From positions 25,541 through 89,540 of the forward strand of contig JABDDA010000001.1 in NCBI GenBank assembly GCA_013287845.1: DNA of 64,000 nucleotides, in the 5' to 3' direction. The first letter of the stretch is position 1; each line of letters opens with the position of its first letter. This document shows positions 1 to 10,268 of the stretch, piece after piece. A program made the translations under genes and the position numbers. The DNA comes from Gammaproteobacteria bacterium (GTDB lineage: Bacteria; Pseudomonadota; Gammaproteobacteria; DSM-16500). The notes beneath the pieces were generated by a model, which made no database searches, had not been told where the DNA came from, and saw only the letters and a program-made list of their open reading frames with translations.

Positions 1-287
1 ATATTTTTATCTTCCCACGAATTCATGGTCGTACGATCAATGGGTTTTTGTTCGGGAAAAACAGCTTGTAATTCTGGAATGAGTGGACCACTAAATGTTT
101 TTGCTGCAACCGTTGTTAAGATCGTTGGAACATTAAAAATTTTTGCAGCTTTAGCAAGTCCCACGACATTATTCATAATGGTTGCGCGACTGCCTGACTC
201 TACTCCAAAAAACATTTGCGGCTGATGGTCAATAAGAAGTAACGCACAATTAGCAGGTGTTAATAATTCGAGTGATGATTTATTCAT
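1..287 (-). CDS. YcaC-like isochorismatase-family hydrolase, N-terminal part (runs off window)
   Basis: The first 95 codons of a cysteine-hydrolase (isochorismatase/nicotinamidase-like) protein read leftward off the window edge. The segment LLIDHQPQMFFGVESG near residues 17-32 carries the family's catalytic Asp (D20). The stretch AAKTFSGPLIPELQAVFP continues the typical YcaC pattern. The ATG at 287 follows a GGATG ribosome site. YcaC-type proteins form a Cys-Asp-Lys triad and have poorly defined substrates. The Lys and Cys lie beyond the edge, so activity cannot be judged. The family call is firm; the substrate is unknown. Confidence 0.82.
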   Translation of the reverse strand, partial: MNKSSLELLTPANCALLLIDHQPQMFFGVESGSRATIMNNVVGLAKAAKIFNVPTILTTVAAKTFSGPLIPELQAVFPEQKPIDRTTMNSWEDKN

Positions 288-382
288 AATTTTTTCATCC
301 TTTAAAAAATAATGATTTTTTTAAATTATCATTGGCGCAGAAAAAAGTATAGAGACAATAACTCGCAATGACGATTTAAAAA

Positions 383-2329
383 TTATTTTTTTGCGGGAGA
401 GAGTGAATTAAGAAATCTCATATTTTTTTCAATGACTGCCGTGAAGTCTTCTGTATTATCAGAACCCTTTACTAATTTGATTGCTTTTTCTATCGCTTCA
501 AATGATTTGGCTTCTTTTGCAGCTTCTGCAACCATGTAAGCTTTATTTGCTATAGATCGAGAAAATAATGTACCCACATTATTATAAAAACCCATAAAAC
601 TTTCTGAAATATTTGTACGCGCACACTCAAGTTTCATTTCTTCTTCGCACTCTTCTAATTCACTTTTAATAGGTGTTTCATACCCAAAATCTTCTAATAA
701 TGCTTGATTGAAATCGACATCGCGATACACACCTTCACGAAATTGTCCTTTTACCATAGAAACAATTGCACTTGCATGATGCGAATCTGTTGCAGGAGAC
801 CAATAAGAAAGAACAAGAGATAAAACAATAAAATTTCCATCAATAGGAATTCCAGAATAAACAAAAAATTTAAGAAATTCTTGCGTATCTGATTTGACAT
901 ACTTTTTAAATAAAGGATAAGGCAATTCTGTTACATGAATACGATTTGCTTCAGGAAGCAACATCAAAGGATTAAATTGCAGAAGATAATTTTGATGCAG
1001 CGTCATTGCAATGGCATATCTAAAACTTGGATTATTTATTTTTGACAACGTTAATAAAGCTGTTTTTTTATCTGAAAAATATCCAGCAAGATAATAACCA
1101 TTTGCAATAAATCGAATATCGGCAGCAAAGATTTTCCAATATTTTTCTGTTTGCAAGTGATCTGATCGAATAGCTAATGCTTCAGCAATAGAATTCACTG
1201 TTCGTCGAAATAATTCTCTTTCTTCAAAGGTTGCTGTTAATTTTCCTGCAGCAGTTGCTTGTGTTTGATGAAGTCTTTTTATTTTTTCTTCAAAAAAACC
1301 GCCGATAACATAACCACGAATAATTCTGATAGAGGCTTCATTGCGTGCAGCGCTACCGTTAGGATAAGGCTGAAGAAATCCTTCAGCTGTTTTTGAATCT
1401 CCTTTTGCTGCATGTGCTTCAGCTAATGTAAAAGTATCATCAGCACATTCTGCAATAATCGCTGCAGCATGTTTTTCATTTTTTGGATTTAATAATCGTT
1501 GGATAATACTGAATTGAGTTTGTGTTAACATTCCATTTCGTGCGATACAGGCTTCTCGCATATCATGTGGCGCTGTTGGCTTCACTGAATAATCCACTAA
1601 ATAATAACCATTTGCGATCGAATGAACATCAGCAGGACAACCTCTCCAATGAGGTTCGACATTCATACTGAATGCACAATCTTCTCTGTAATATTTCACG
1701 TCCTCATGACTGAGTTGAGTTGCGTGTCCTTCTGCAATTGCACTCGCCATTTCTTTCAATAATTCTTTATTACTCGGTGTATTTGCCAACTTTGCATCTA
1801 ATTTTCTTTTTTCATAATATTCATCTGCTTTTTCTGGTAAATCACCTATCACATAACCACGTGCAATTCTTGTAATCAGTTTATTTAATAATGTTGCATC
1901 ATTTTTCTTTCCTTGTTCGAAAAGAAGTTCAGCAATTGCTTTGTCATCGCCTAAAACAGCGAGGGATTCTGCATAGAGAAAAATATCTTTTTTGCGCGTT
2001 GCACAAAATGTTTTAATTTCTTTTTCTAATTTTTGTATTTCTATTTTTTTATCTGTTATTTGTTTAGTAATTTTTCTTATGTCATTTTTTACTTCATCAA
2101 GCTTAGAGACTTCTTTTTTATTATCTGTTTGTTTATCTGCAGCAGAGGTAACAGCGACAGGTGCAGCCAGTAGAGTGGTAGCAAGTTTAATACTTTCTTT
2201 GGTCAGAGCAGCGGCATTTTTCTTTTGAGCCTCATCAAGCGTTGCAAGCTGGGCTTGTACTGGTTGCAAGGTATATTTTTTTTGCTTTTTGACTTCTTTT
2301 AAAAAATTAAAATCTGCGTGAGTCAGCAT
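383..2329 (-). CDS. Hypothetical 648-aa helical-repeat protein
   Basis: I do not recognise this family. Residues about 65-110 are Lys/Glu/Ile-rich and probably a coiled coil. Two long internal repeats follow: RGYVIG occurs at residues 157-162 and 338-343, each followed by a Ser-Ile-Ala-Glu segment and then IANGYYL at 238-244 and 408-414. The alternation resembles alpha-helical solenoid repeats of the TPR/Sel1 type. No signal peptide or membrane segment is visible. It is a single gene, with a TATAAT-like box on the minus strand at 2368-2373. Size and repeat layout recall secreted effectors of amoeba-associated bacteria, but that is inference. Confidence 0.75.
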   Translation of the reverse strand: MLTHADFNFLKEVKKQKKYTLQPVQAQLATLDEAQKKNAAALTKESIKLATTLLAAPVAVTSAADKQTDNKKEVSKLDEVKNDIRKITKQITDKKIEIQKLEKEIKTFCATRKKDIFLYAESLAVLGDDKAIAELLFEQGKKNDATLLNKLITRIARGYVIGDLPEKADEYYEKRKLDAKLANTPSNKELLKEMASAIAEGHATQLSHEDVKYYREDCAFSMNVEPHWRGCPADVHSIANGYYLVDYSVKPTAPHDMREACIARNGMLTQTQFSIIQRLLNPKNEKHAAAIIAECADDTFTLAEAHAAKGDSKTAEGFLQPYPNGSAARNEASIRIIRGYVIGGFFEEKIKRLHQTQATAAGKLTATFEERELFRRTVNSIAEALAIRSDHLQTEKYWKIFAADIRFIANGYYLAGYFSDKKTALLTLSKINNPSFRYAIAMTLHQNYLLQFNPLMLLPEANRIHVTELPYPLFKKYVKSDTQEFLKFFVYSGIPIDGNFIVLSLVLSYWSPATDSHHASAIVSMVKGQFREGVYRDVDFNQALLEDFGYETPIKSELEECEEEMKLECARTNISESFMGFYNNVGTLFSRSIANKAYMVAEAAKEAKSFEAIEKAIKLVKGSDNTEDFTAVIEKNMRFLNSLSPAKK

Positions 2330-2367
2330 AATGAGAGCCTCGTTTTTTAATGATAAAATTTGCTCGC

Positions 2368-2373
2368 ATTATA
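2368..2373 (-). promoter_or_regulatory. Candidate -10 box for the 648-aa protein gene
   Basis: A perfect TATAAT reads on the minus strand about 40 bases upstream of the ATG at 2329. The -35 region is not well matched, so only the -10 is proposed. Confidence 0.4.
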
Positions 2374-2432
2374 ACCGATTTGGTTCTTTTTTGATAGTTT
2401 TCAGGGTCTTTTTGGCTATTTAGAAGGAATTT

Positions 2433-2510
<78 letters not shown>

Positions 2511-2516
2511 GACTCT

Positions 2517-2580
2517 AGGGGCTGTTGAATTTCTACTATGAGCGATTTCTGTCTCGGCATAGCGAAATCTCAAAGCCCCT
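2517..2580. repeat. Inverted repeat between merR stop and tRNA-Pro
   Basis: AGGGGCT at 2517-2523 pairs with AGCCCCT at 2574-2580, and GATTTC/GAAATC pair inside the loop. The right arm reaches the merR stop codon. There is no T-run, so it is not a classical terminator. Its GGGGCT end resembles the larger palindrome at 10102-10241. Confidence 0.5.
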
Positions 2581-2981
2581 TACGGTACTGACAATTTTTT
2601 TAAAATGTTTTCGAGTTCCACAATCATTTTCTTAATGACTGCATCTGTTTTGACACTCAAACCCACCTCGCAAGAACCGGCCGACAGTTTCGCGCGCGCG
2701 CCTTCAATAGTAAAGCCTTTTTCATAGAGTAAAGTACGAATTTGTCGTATCAATAAAATATCATTAAATTGATAATAACGACGATTGCCGCGGCGTTTAG
2801 TAGGATTGAGTTCTGAAAATTCTTGTTCCCAATAGCGTAAAACATGTGGTTTTACGCCACACAAAATACTTGCTTCACTCATGGTAAAGTAACGTTTATC
2901 AGGAATAGTCGGTAAATCTTTTACGGTGGTACCGCGTTGACTACTCTGCGTTAGAAGTTTCTTTTTCGACATTTCCTGCAT
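2580..2981 (-). CDS. MerR-family transcriptional regulator
   Basis: A short MerR-type regulator of about 133 aa. The winged helix-turn-helix spans roughly residues 30-95, with [26 protein letters not shown] and RRYYQFNDI, followed by a short C-terminal helix of the dimerising type. No cysteine cluster for metal sensing is apparent. The gene overlaps the end of ihfA by about 40 nt; this ihfA-merR order is common in gammaproteobacteria and implies co-transcription with the pheST-ihfA operon. The start is uncertain: GTG at 2993, ATG at 2981 or ATG at 2972. I chose 2981 for its GTGGAA spacing. The regulated genes are unknown. Confidence 0.85.
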   Translation of the reverse strand: MQEMSKKKLLTQSSQRGTTVKDLPTIPDKRYFTMSEASILCGVKPHVLRYWEQEFSELNPTKRRGNRRYYQFNDILLIRQIRTLLYEKGFTIEGARAKLSAGSCEVGLSVKTDAVIKKMIVELENILKKLSVP

Positions 2982-3264
2982 AAGTTTCCACACGCGCTCT
3001 TAATTTTTGTCCGCTGTGAAAAGTCGCAACGCGTCTTGCTGAAACAGGAATTTCTTCACCTGTTTTAGGATTGCGTCCAGGACGTTCATTTTTATCATGC
3101 AATTCAAAATTTCCAAATCCTGAAAGTTTGACTTGCTGACCTTTTTCTAATGCGGCGCTGATATCATTGAAAAATAACTCGACCATTTCCTTTGCTTCAC
3201 GTTTGGTAATACCAATGTCGTGAAAAAGACGTTCTGCAATATCTGCTTTCGTAAGTGCTGTCAT
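2941..3264 (-). CDS. ihfA: Integration host factor subunit alpha
   Basis: A 107-aa DNABII protein. IHF-alpha pairs with IHF-beta and bends DNA sharply in recombination, replication and transcription. The N-terminal dimerisation helices ([24 protein letters not shown]), the GFGNFE turn and the beta-arm [14 protein letters not shown] with its intercalating proline are all present. Length matches the family (about 99 aa) with a short acidic tail. The start lies 3 nt after the pheT stop, so it is translated from the pheST operon, the standard gammaproteobacterial arrangement. The 3' end overlaps the MerR gene. Confidence 0.96.
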   Translation of the reverse strand: MTALTKADIAERLFHDIGITKREAKEMVELFFNDISAALEKGQQVKLSGFGNFELHDKNERPGRNPKTGEEIPVSARRVATFHSGQKLRARVETYAGNVEKETSNAE

Positions 3265-3267
3265 AGT

Positions 3268-5637
3268 TTAGCCTCTTAGCTGTGCGTTAAATTTCCCTTT
3301 CAATGTGACTACAACTCGATCAAGAAGTTCTACTACTTCTTGATCTATTAGAGTGCGCGAAGAATGCTGTAACGTCAAGGCTAAAGCGATACTTTTATGG
3401 CCATCTGGAATCCCTTTTCCTTGATAAACATCAAACACAAAAATTTCTTTTAATAATTCTTTTGCAACGTCTGTAATTGTTTTTTCAATTTCTTCCGCAG
3501 AAATTGTTTGAGCAACAATCAGTGCAAGGTCTCGACGCACTTCGGGGAATTTAGAAATTTCAGCTGACGCAGGAACAGATGCTTTCGCAAATAAATCCAA
3601 TGCCAATTCAAACACAAATACTTTTCCAATAATTTGTAGTGTTTGCAACACATGCGGATGGAGTGCGCCTAAAATTCCAATGCATTGATCCCCGCGAAAA
3701 ATTTCTGCGGTTTGTCCGGGATGGAGTGCAGGATGTTCCGCGCGTTTAAATGTAAATTCATTTTCTGCATGCGTTAATAAAAATAAATTTTGCAAATCAC
3801 CTTTCATATCAAAAAAATCGACTTCGCGCTTAGGCACGCTCCATTGTTCTGCTAACACCTCACCAGAAATTAATCCTGCTAACATTTTTTCTTGTTTATT
3901 ATCAGGCGTAAAACGCAATCCTATTTCAAAAACACGAATTCGATTTTGCTGACGATTTTGATTAAAGAGTAATGTGTTAATAAATCCTGGCCATAAATTC
4001 GTACGCATCACATCCATTTCAGCTGTGATGGGATTTAATAATTCTTTTGCTGTCACAGAAGGATTTAATAGTGCTTGTATTTTTTTATTTACGAAAGAAT
4101 ACGTAATCACTTCTTGATAACCTAAATGGCATAACGTATCGCACACGGCTGACTGTGAAACTTTTTTTTCTGTTTGCGGATTAATTTTAAAAGGTGCAAC
4201 AAAATTATGCGTGGGTAAATGTTCTGCGCCATAGACACGAAAAATTTCTTCGATTAAATCAATTTCTAATGACAAATCAAAACGTCGCGGCGGAACAATT
4301 ACGCGCCACCCTTCTGAATTTTTTTTACAATCTAATTCTAAATTTTTAAAAATCAATTCGATTTTTTCATCCGAAATAAGCATTTTTAAAATTTGATGAA
4401 TGCGAGATTTGCGTAATAAAATTTCTTTGGGTTGTGGTAAATATTTTTTTTCAGAAACTTCTATAACAGGCCCTGCTTCACCCCCTGTAATTTGCAATAA
4501 CAATTCTGTTGCGCGATCCATCGCAATTTTTTGCAATTCAGGATCAACACCGCGCTCAAAACGATAGCAACCTTCAGACGTTAATTTAAAACGACGTACC
4601 GCGCGCGCAATACTTTCTGGCTTAAAATAAGCTATTTCTAGAAAAATATTTTGTGTCAGTAATGTGACACTCGATTCCAATCCACCCATTGCACCTGCAA
4701 TCGCTAATGGTTTTTCTTGATCGGCAATTAATAACGTATCGGATGTGAGTTCAACGGTTTGTCCATCGAGTAATTCTAATTTTTCATTTTGTTTTGCTTT
4801 ACGTACAATTATTTTTTTATTTAATTTATCAAGATCAAATGCGTGCATGGGTTGTCCTAATTCTAACAACACATAGTTTGTGACATCGACAACAGGACTA
4901 ATCACACGCACCCCCGCGCGACGTAAACGCTCACGCATCCACATGGGTGTATCGGCATCTGCTTTAATATTTCGAATAATGCGTCCAACATAACGCGGAC
5001 AATCTTCTGGCGATTCAATTGAAACAGGAAATGTATCTTTTATTTTTTCTTTAACTGATTTTATTTCAGGTGAAATTAATTTTGTTTCTGTCAGTGCGGA
5101 AATATCTTTTGCTAATCCCATCACACTTAAACAATCACCACGATTCGGCGTAATACTCACATCCCATACATAATCTGATAATTTCAAATAATCCCAAATC
5201 GATTCACCAATCACTGCATCTTTGGGTAATTCAATGAGCCCTTCACTTTTATCGGTGAGTCCTAATTCACTTGCTGAACAAAGCATTCCTTGTGATGTGA
5301 TATTTCGAATGACTGTTTCAGCTATTTTTAAATCATTCGGAAGATGCGCACCTGCAATTGCTGTGGGCACTTTCATTCCTGCTTTAACATTGGTTGCGCC
5401 ACACACAATTTTTAAAATTTTTTCTTTTCCAACTTCAACGTCACATAATGAAAGACGTTCTGCTTCAGGATGTTTTTCAACATTCAAAATTTTTCCAACA
5501 ATTACATTTGAAAATTTTTCTGCAACCGGTGTGATACTTTCAATTTCAAGACCTGATAGTGTCATGCGTTCACATAATTGTTCGCGCGTGCACGCGGGAT
5601 TCACCCATTCTTTTAACCAATGTTCGCTGATTTTCAT
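3268..5637 (-). CDS. pheT: Phenylalanyl-tRNA synthetase beta subunit
   Basis: A 789-aa PheT, the usual bacterial length. It forms the (alpha-beta)2 enzyme with PheS, binds tRNA-Phe and edits mischarged Tyr-tRNA. The N-terminus MKISEHWLKEWVNP leads into an EMAP-type tRNA-binding domain (about residues 40-150). B3/B4 editing and B5 domains follow, including VSITPNRGDCLSVMGLAKDI and QPMHAFDLDKL. A ferredoxin-like anticodon-binding domain (FPEVRRDLALIV) ends the protein. It begins 1 nt after the pheS stop, so translation is coupled. Confidence 0.98.
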   Translation of the reverse strand: MKISEHWLKEWVNPACTREQLCERMTLSGLEIESITPVAEKFSNVIVGKILNVEKHPEAERLSLCDVEVGKEKILKIVCGATNVKAGMKVPTAIAGAHLPNDLKIAETVIRNITSQGMLCSASELGLTDKSEGLIELPKDAVIGESIWDYLKLSDYVWDVSITPNRGDCLSVMGLAKDISALTETKLISPEIKSVKEKIKDTFPVSIESPEDCPRYVGRIIRNIKADADTPMWMRERLRRAGVRVISPVVDVTNYVLLELGQPMHAFDLDKLNKKIIVRKAKQNEKLELLDGQTVELTSDTLLIADQEKPLAIAGAMGGLESSVTLLTQNIFLEIAYFKPESIARAVRRFKLTSEGCYRFERGVDPELQKIAMDRATELLLQITGGEAGPVIEVSEKKYLPQPKEILLRKSRIHQILKMLISDEKIELIFKNLELDCKKNSEGWRVIVPPRRFDLSLEIDLIEEIFRVYGAEHLPTHNFVAPFKINPQTEKKVSQSAVCDTLCHLGYQEVITYSFVNKKIQALLNPSVTAKELLNPITAEMDVMRTNLWPGFINTLLFNQNRQQNRIRVFEIGLRFTPDNKQEKMLAGLISGEVLAEQWSVPKREVDFFDMKGDLQNLFLLTHAENEFTFKRAEHPALHPGQTAEIFRGDQCIGILGALHPHVLQTLQIIGKVFVFELALDLFAKASVPASAEISKFPEVRRDLALIVAQTISAEEIEKTITDVAKELLKEIFVFDVYQGKGIPDGHKSIALALTLQHSSRTLIDQEVVELLDRVVVTLKGKFNAQLRG

Positions 5638-5638
5638 A

Positions 5639-6670
<1,032 letters not shown>

Positions 6671-6719
6671 TTATTTTGTAAAATCAAAACTACAAAAATA
6701 AAATTATGTTTTTTTGTTT

Positions 6720-6842
6720 CGCCCCTTCGGGGCTCCAACATTTACATTCATTTTTACCCAGGGTTGCGGGCGCTAAAAAGCAAGCGCCCTTAACCCTGGG
6801 CTAGGCCGACAAAGAACGTCGGCTGGCAGACCTTCGGTCTGC
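6720..6842. repeat. Cluster of four GC-rich hairpins between rplT and pheS
   Basis: Four perfect or near-perfect stem-loops sit in a row: GCCCCTTCGGGGC at 6721-6733, a long stem formed by CCCAGGGTTGCGGGCGCT and its complement at 6757-6800, GCCGAC/GTCGGC at 6805-6823, and GCAGAC/GTCTGC closed by CTTCG at 6826-6842. The GC content contrasts sharply with the AT-rich flanks. The cluster would be transcribed within the operon and could stall polymerase or process mRNA, but no function is demonstrated. Confidence 0.7.
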
Positions 6843-6871
6843 ACACTGCAAAAACCTATTTTTTTATACAA

Positions 6872-6928
6872 GCAAAATCAAAACCGCTGGATGCCACCTC
6901 TCGCAAAAAGCGCTCGGCTGGCATGACA
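6872..6928. repeat. Palindromic module A fused to a MITE-like terminus
   Basis: GCAAAATCAAAACC at 6872-6885 matches the terminal motif of the large palindrome at 47239-47391. It is followed at once by the 40-nt module at 6889-6928 that begins GGATGCCACCTCTCGCAAAA and ends GGCTGGCATGACA. The ends GGATGCCA and TGGCATGA are inverted. The module recurs nearly exactly at 32731-32772 and, inverted, at 47153-47194. Confidence 0.85.
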
Positions 6929-6934
6929 AAAAAA

Positions 6935-7294
6935 TTATGCAGCTAATTGTGTTTTCGCTTGCTCTACTAACGCCGCAAATGCAGTGCGATCGTGTACAGC
7001 AATATCAGCTAATACTTTTCTATCAATTGCAATCGCAGATTTTTTTAATCCAAAAATAAAATGACCATACGTCATTCCATGTTCGCGTGCAGCTGCATTA
7101 ATACGAATAATCCACAATGAACGAAATTCGCGTTTTTTCTGTTTGCGATCACGATACGCATATTGCGCTGCTTTAATGACGGCTTGTTTCGCAACACGAT
7201 ACACGCGACTACGCGCGCTGTAATAACCTTTCGCTTTCTTTAAAACTTTTTTGTGTCTCGCTCTCGCGGTGACACCACGTTTTACTCTTGGCAT
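6935..7294 (-). CDS. rplT: 50S ribosomal protein L20
   Basis: A 119-aa basic protein that binds 23S rRNA early in large-subunit assembly. The N-terminus [20 protein letters not shown] and the block [20 protein letters not shown] are diagnostic, and length equals the family norm (117-119). It follows rpmI by 11 nt, as in E. coli. There L20 represses translation of the rpmI-rplT mRNA; I did not identify the corresponding pseudoknot here. Confidence 0.98.
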   Translation of the reverse strand: MPRVKRGVTARARHKKVLKKAKGYYSARSRVYRVAKQAVIKAAQYAYRDRKQKKREFRSLWIIRINAAAREHGMTYGHFIFGLKKSAIAIDRKVLADIAVHDRTAFAALVEQAKTQLAA

Positions 7295-7305
7295 GACATG
7301 CTCCT

Positions 7306-7500
7306 TTAACTGTAAGGCAGCATACGAGCTATGCCGCGCTGATCTGATTTATTAACTTGTTTATTCGCACGTAAATGACGCTTACGTTTCGTCGATTTTT
7401 TCGTCAAAATATGACTGCGATTTGCGCGGCGATGTTTAAACCCTTTCGCTGTTTTGCGAAAACGTTTTGCTGCGCCCCGATTCGATTTTAATTTTGGCAT
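7306..7500 (-). CDS. rpmI: 50S ribosomal protein L35
   Basis: A 64-aa, very basic ribosomal protein. The sequence [20 protein letters not shown] is the L35 signature. An upstream GTG would add five residues, but the ATG at 7500 gives the conserved N-terminus and normal length. It lies between infC and rplT in the conserved infC-rpmI-rplT order. Confidence 0.97.
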   Translation of the reverse strand: MPKLKSNRGAAKRFRKTAKGFKHRRANRSHILTKKSTKRKRHLRANKQVNKSDQRGIARMLPYS

Positions 7501-7534
7501 GTTATCACACTCCACTTTAAATTTTATTAGTGCC

Positions 7535-8053
7535 CTAACTTTTTTTAGGGCCTACTACCATTACAATTTGCCGGCCTTCAAATTTTGGTCTTTGTTCTAC
7601 AACTGCATTTTCAGCTAAATCGCCGATGATGCGTTCCATTAATTGCATTCCTAATTCAGGATGCGTTAATTCTCGCCCACGAAAACGTACAGTGACTTTT
7701 GCTTTGTCTCCCTCTTCTAAGAAACGAAAAATACTGCGCAATTTCACTTGATAATCTGCTTCTTCTGTCACTGGACGCAGTTTAATTTCTTTAATATGAA
7801 TTTGCTTTTGCTTCTTTTTCGCCGCAGATTTACGTTTTTCTTGCTGATACTTAAATTTACCGTAATTCATAATGCGACACACAGGAGGACTTGCTTCGGG
7901 AGAAACCTCCACCAGCTCTAATCCTGCTTGTTCACTTAAACGAATAGCTTCTGCTGTTGAAACAACACCCAGCTGTTGGCCTTCTGCATCGATCAACCGA
8001 ACTTCCGGGACACGAATTTGTTCGTTGATTCTTGGTTTTCTGTCTGTACTAAT
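7535..8053 (-). CDS. infC: Translation initiation factor IF-3 (AUU start)
   Basis: IF-3 monitors start-codon selection on the 30S subunit and prevents premature 50S joining. The frame stays open upstream of internal candidate starts, giving [20 protein letters not shown], the conserved IF-3 N-terminus. The first codon is ATT at 8053-8051, preceded by a strong AGGAGG. That gives 172 aa, close to the usual 175-180. In E. coli the rare AUU start lets IF-3 repress its own synthesis, and conservation here predicts the same. The start codon overlaps the thrS TAG stop within ATTAG. Confidence 0.95.
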   Translation of the reverse strand: MSTDRKPRINEQIRVPEVRLIDAEGQQLGVVSTAEAIRLSEQAGLELVEVSPEASPPVCRIMNYGKFKYQQEKRKSAAKKKQKQIHIKEIKLRPVTEEADYQVKLRSIFRFLEEGDKAKVTVRFRGRELTHPELGMQLMERIIGDLAENAVVEQRPKFEGRQIVMVVGPKKS

Positions 8054-9983
8054 TCTTGTTTCCTCCTATTTCAGTACGCGCACGTTCAGCAACTGCATCA
8101 CGAATAAGCTCAACGCTCTTTTCAAGAGATAAACTTCCAAGATCTTTCCCTTGTTGGGTGCGAACAGCGACAGTACGCGATTCAACTTCGCGATCTCCGA
8201 TGACGAACAAATACGGAATACACTGTAATGTGTGCTCGCGGATTTTAAAGCCGATCTTCTCATTTCTCAAGTCCGATTTTGCACGAACGCCTTGTTTTTG
8301 CAAAAATTGTACGGTTTCTTCTGCAAATTGCGCCTGTTTGGTCGTAATATTCATCACCATGACTTGTGTGGGTGCTAACCAGACGGGTAATTTCCCTGCG
8401 TATTGCTCTATTAAAACACCAATAAAACGTTCTAATGATCCAAGAATTGCACGATGTAACATGACCGGCGTTTTTTTGCTGCTGTCTTCACCAATATAAT
8501 AAGCCTCTAAACGTTCGGGTTGATTGTAATCCACTTGCAACGTTCCGCATTGCCACGTTCGCCCAATACAATCTTTTAAATGAAATTCAATTTTAGGACC
8601 ATAAAATCCACCTTCACCTGGACGAAGATCAAAAGGTAATCCCGCTTCTTCCAGTGCTTTTGCAAGCGCGTGTTCTGCTTTGTCCCACGATTGATCAGAA
8701 CCAATTCGTTTATCAGGACGCAACGCCAATTTTGTAATCACTTCATCAAAACCAAAATCTTTATACACTTCTAATACGAGTTTAATAAATTTTACTGATT
8801 CACTTTGTATTTGATCTTCCGTACAAAAAATATGCGCATCATCTTGCACGAGTTGTCGCACACGCATGAGCCCATGCATTGCACCCGATAATTCATTTCG
8901 ATGACAACAACCATATTCTGCAAAACGTATTGGTAATTCACGATAACTACGCATCCCTTGTTTGAAAACTAAAACATGACACGGACAATTCATTGGCTTT
9001 AATGCGAAATGACGTTTATCAATTTCCATTGAAAACATTTCTTCATTGAACATCGCCCAATGTCCGGATTTTTTCCACAGTTCTAAATCCACTAATTGTG
9101 GTGTTGAAATTTCTTGATAACCATTCAAACTTAATTGCTGACTGATATATTTTTTAATTTCTGTATAAATAATCCATCCGTTCGGATGCCAAAAAACCAT
9201 TCCAGGGGATTCTTCTTGGAAATGAAATAAATCGAGTGTTTTTGCTAATTTTCTGTGATCTCTTTTTTCTGCTTCTTCTAATGCAATAAAATGTGCATCT
9301 AATGCTTTTTGATCAGGAAAAGCAGTTCCATAAATTCGTTGTAACATTTCATTTTTTGCATCACCACGCCAATAAGCGCCCGCTAATTTAGTCAGCTTAA
9401 ATGCTTTCAGTCGTCCCGTATTTGGAACATGTGGGCCACGACACAAATCAATAAATTTTCCTTGCTGATAAATGGTAAGTGTTTCTGCTTCTGGAATATC
9501 GTGAATAATTTTTAATTTATATTCTTCACCAATGTCACGAAAATAATGAATGGCTTCTTCGCGTGACCAAGAACGATGCACGACGGGAAGATCAAGCGCA
9601 GCGATTTCATGCATTTTTTCTTCGATGCGAATTAAATCTTCCGGTGTAAATGCATGACCTAATGCAAAATCATAATAAAATCCCTCTTCAGTGACAGGAC
9701 CAATTGCAACTTGCGCGGTTGGAAATAATGTTTTGACAGCTTGCGCGAGTAAATGCGCAGTGGAGTGACGAATAATTTCTAATCCTTCTTTATCACGATC
9801 TGTAATGATGCGCACCGTCGCATCATGTTCAATTAAAAAAGAAGCATCGACTAAATGATCATTTACTTTTCCTGCGAGTGTTGCTTTTAATAAGCCTGCG
9901 CCAATACTTGCAGCAACTTCAGCAACAGTAATCGATTTATCAAATTTTTTTTGACTTTTATCGGGAAGCGTAATCACTGGCAT
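8049..9983 (-). CDS. thrS: Threonyl-tRNA synthetase
   Basis: A 644-aa class II synthetase (E. coli 642 aa). An N-terminal TGS domain ([14 protein letters not shown]) is followed by the editing domain with [16 protein letters not shown]. The catalytic core includes the zinc-ligand region [10 protein letters not shown] and [13 protein letters not shown]. The C-terminal anticodon-binding domain includes [13 protein letters not shown]. The frame is open upstream into the tRNA-Val gene, but the ATG at 9983 gives the conserved N-terminus. The stop overlaps the infC start. In E. coli ThrS represses its own mRNA through tRNA-like leader hairpins; here the short leader after tRNA-Val leaves little room for one. 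Confidence 0.98.
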   Translation of the reverse strand: MPVITLPDKSQKKFDKSITVAEVAASIGAGLLKATLAGKVNDHLVDASFLIEHDATVRIITDRDKEGLEIIRHSTAHLLAQAVKTLFPTAQVAIGPVTEEGFYYDFALGHAFTPEDLIRIEEKMHEIAALDLPVVHRSWSREEAIHYFRDIGEEYKLKIIHDIPEAETLTIYQQGKFIDLCRGPHVPNTGRLKAFKLTKLAGAYWRGDAKNEMLQRIYGTAFPDQKALDAHFIALEEAEKRDHRKLAKTLDLFHFQEESPGMVFWHPNGWIIYTEIKKYISQQLSLNGYQEISTPQLVDLELWKKSGHWAMFNEEMFSMEIDKRHFALKPMNCPCHVLVFKQGMRSYRELPIRFAEYGCCHRNELSGAMHGLMRVRQLVQDDAHIFCTEDQIQSESVKFIKLVLEVYKDFGFDEVITKLALRPDKRIGSDQSWDKAEHALAKALEEAGLPFDLRPGEGGFYGPKIEFHLKDCIGRTWQCGTLQVDYNQPERLEAYYIGEDSSKKTPVMLHRAILGSLERFIGVLIEQYAGKLPVWLAPTQVMVMNITTKQAQFAEETVQFLQKQGVRAKSDLRNEKIGFKIREHTLQCIPYLFVIGDREVESRTVAVRTQQGKDLGSLSLEKSVELIRDAVAERARTEIGGNKN

Positions 9984-10018
9984 AATATTTTCATTTCCAT
10001 TTTTTGAAATTCTAATCA

Positions 10019-10093
10019 TGGTAGGCACGAGTGGGATCGAACCACCGACCACCACCATGTCAAGGTGGTGCTCTACCACTGAGCTACGTGCCT
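10019..10093 (-). tRNA. tRNA-Val (anticodon GAC)
   Basis: A 75-nt cloverleaf with encoded CCA. The acceptor AGGCACG pairs with CGTGCCT, the D-arm is GCTCAGTGGTAGAGC, the anticodon stem CCACC/GGTGG surrounds TTGACAT (anticodon GAC), and the T-arm reads GGTGG-TTCGATC-CCACT. It lies only 35 nt upstream of thrS on the same strand, so both probably share a transcript and need processing between them. Confidence 0.97.
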
Positions 10094-10101
10094 CCTAGCT
10101 G

Positions 10102-10241
10102 GGGCTTCTCTATAAATTGCTCTTTTGCGCTATAACTTCGTTGCGCAAATTTTTAAAATGCTCATTTATCAAATATAAACTCCGCTTTTAAAAATTTGCG
10201 CGCCTCGTTCTAGCACAAAATAGCAATTTCTAGAGAAGCCC
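10102..10241. repeat. About 140-bp imperfect palindrome
   Basis: The left arm begins GGGCTTCTCTATAAATTGCT and the right arm, read inverted, begins GGGCTTCTCTAGAAATTGCT. Pairing continues through GCGCAAATTTTTAAAA in both arms, with a short AT-rich loop near 10160-10185. It fills the gap between uvrB (ending at 10269) and tRNA-Val. It has no coding content and no T-run. A MITE-like or REP-like element is likely; it may also end uvrB transcripts. Confidence 0.75.
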
Positions 10242-10268
10242 GATAGTTTTAAGGTTCGCTATTATTTA

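Noticed and set aside
2517..2580. Classical terminator after merR
   Set aside because: The stem is weak and there is no T-run; it is listed as an inverted repeat only.
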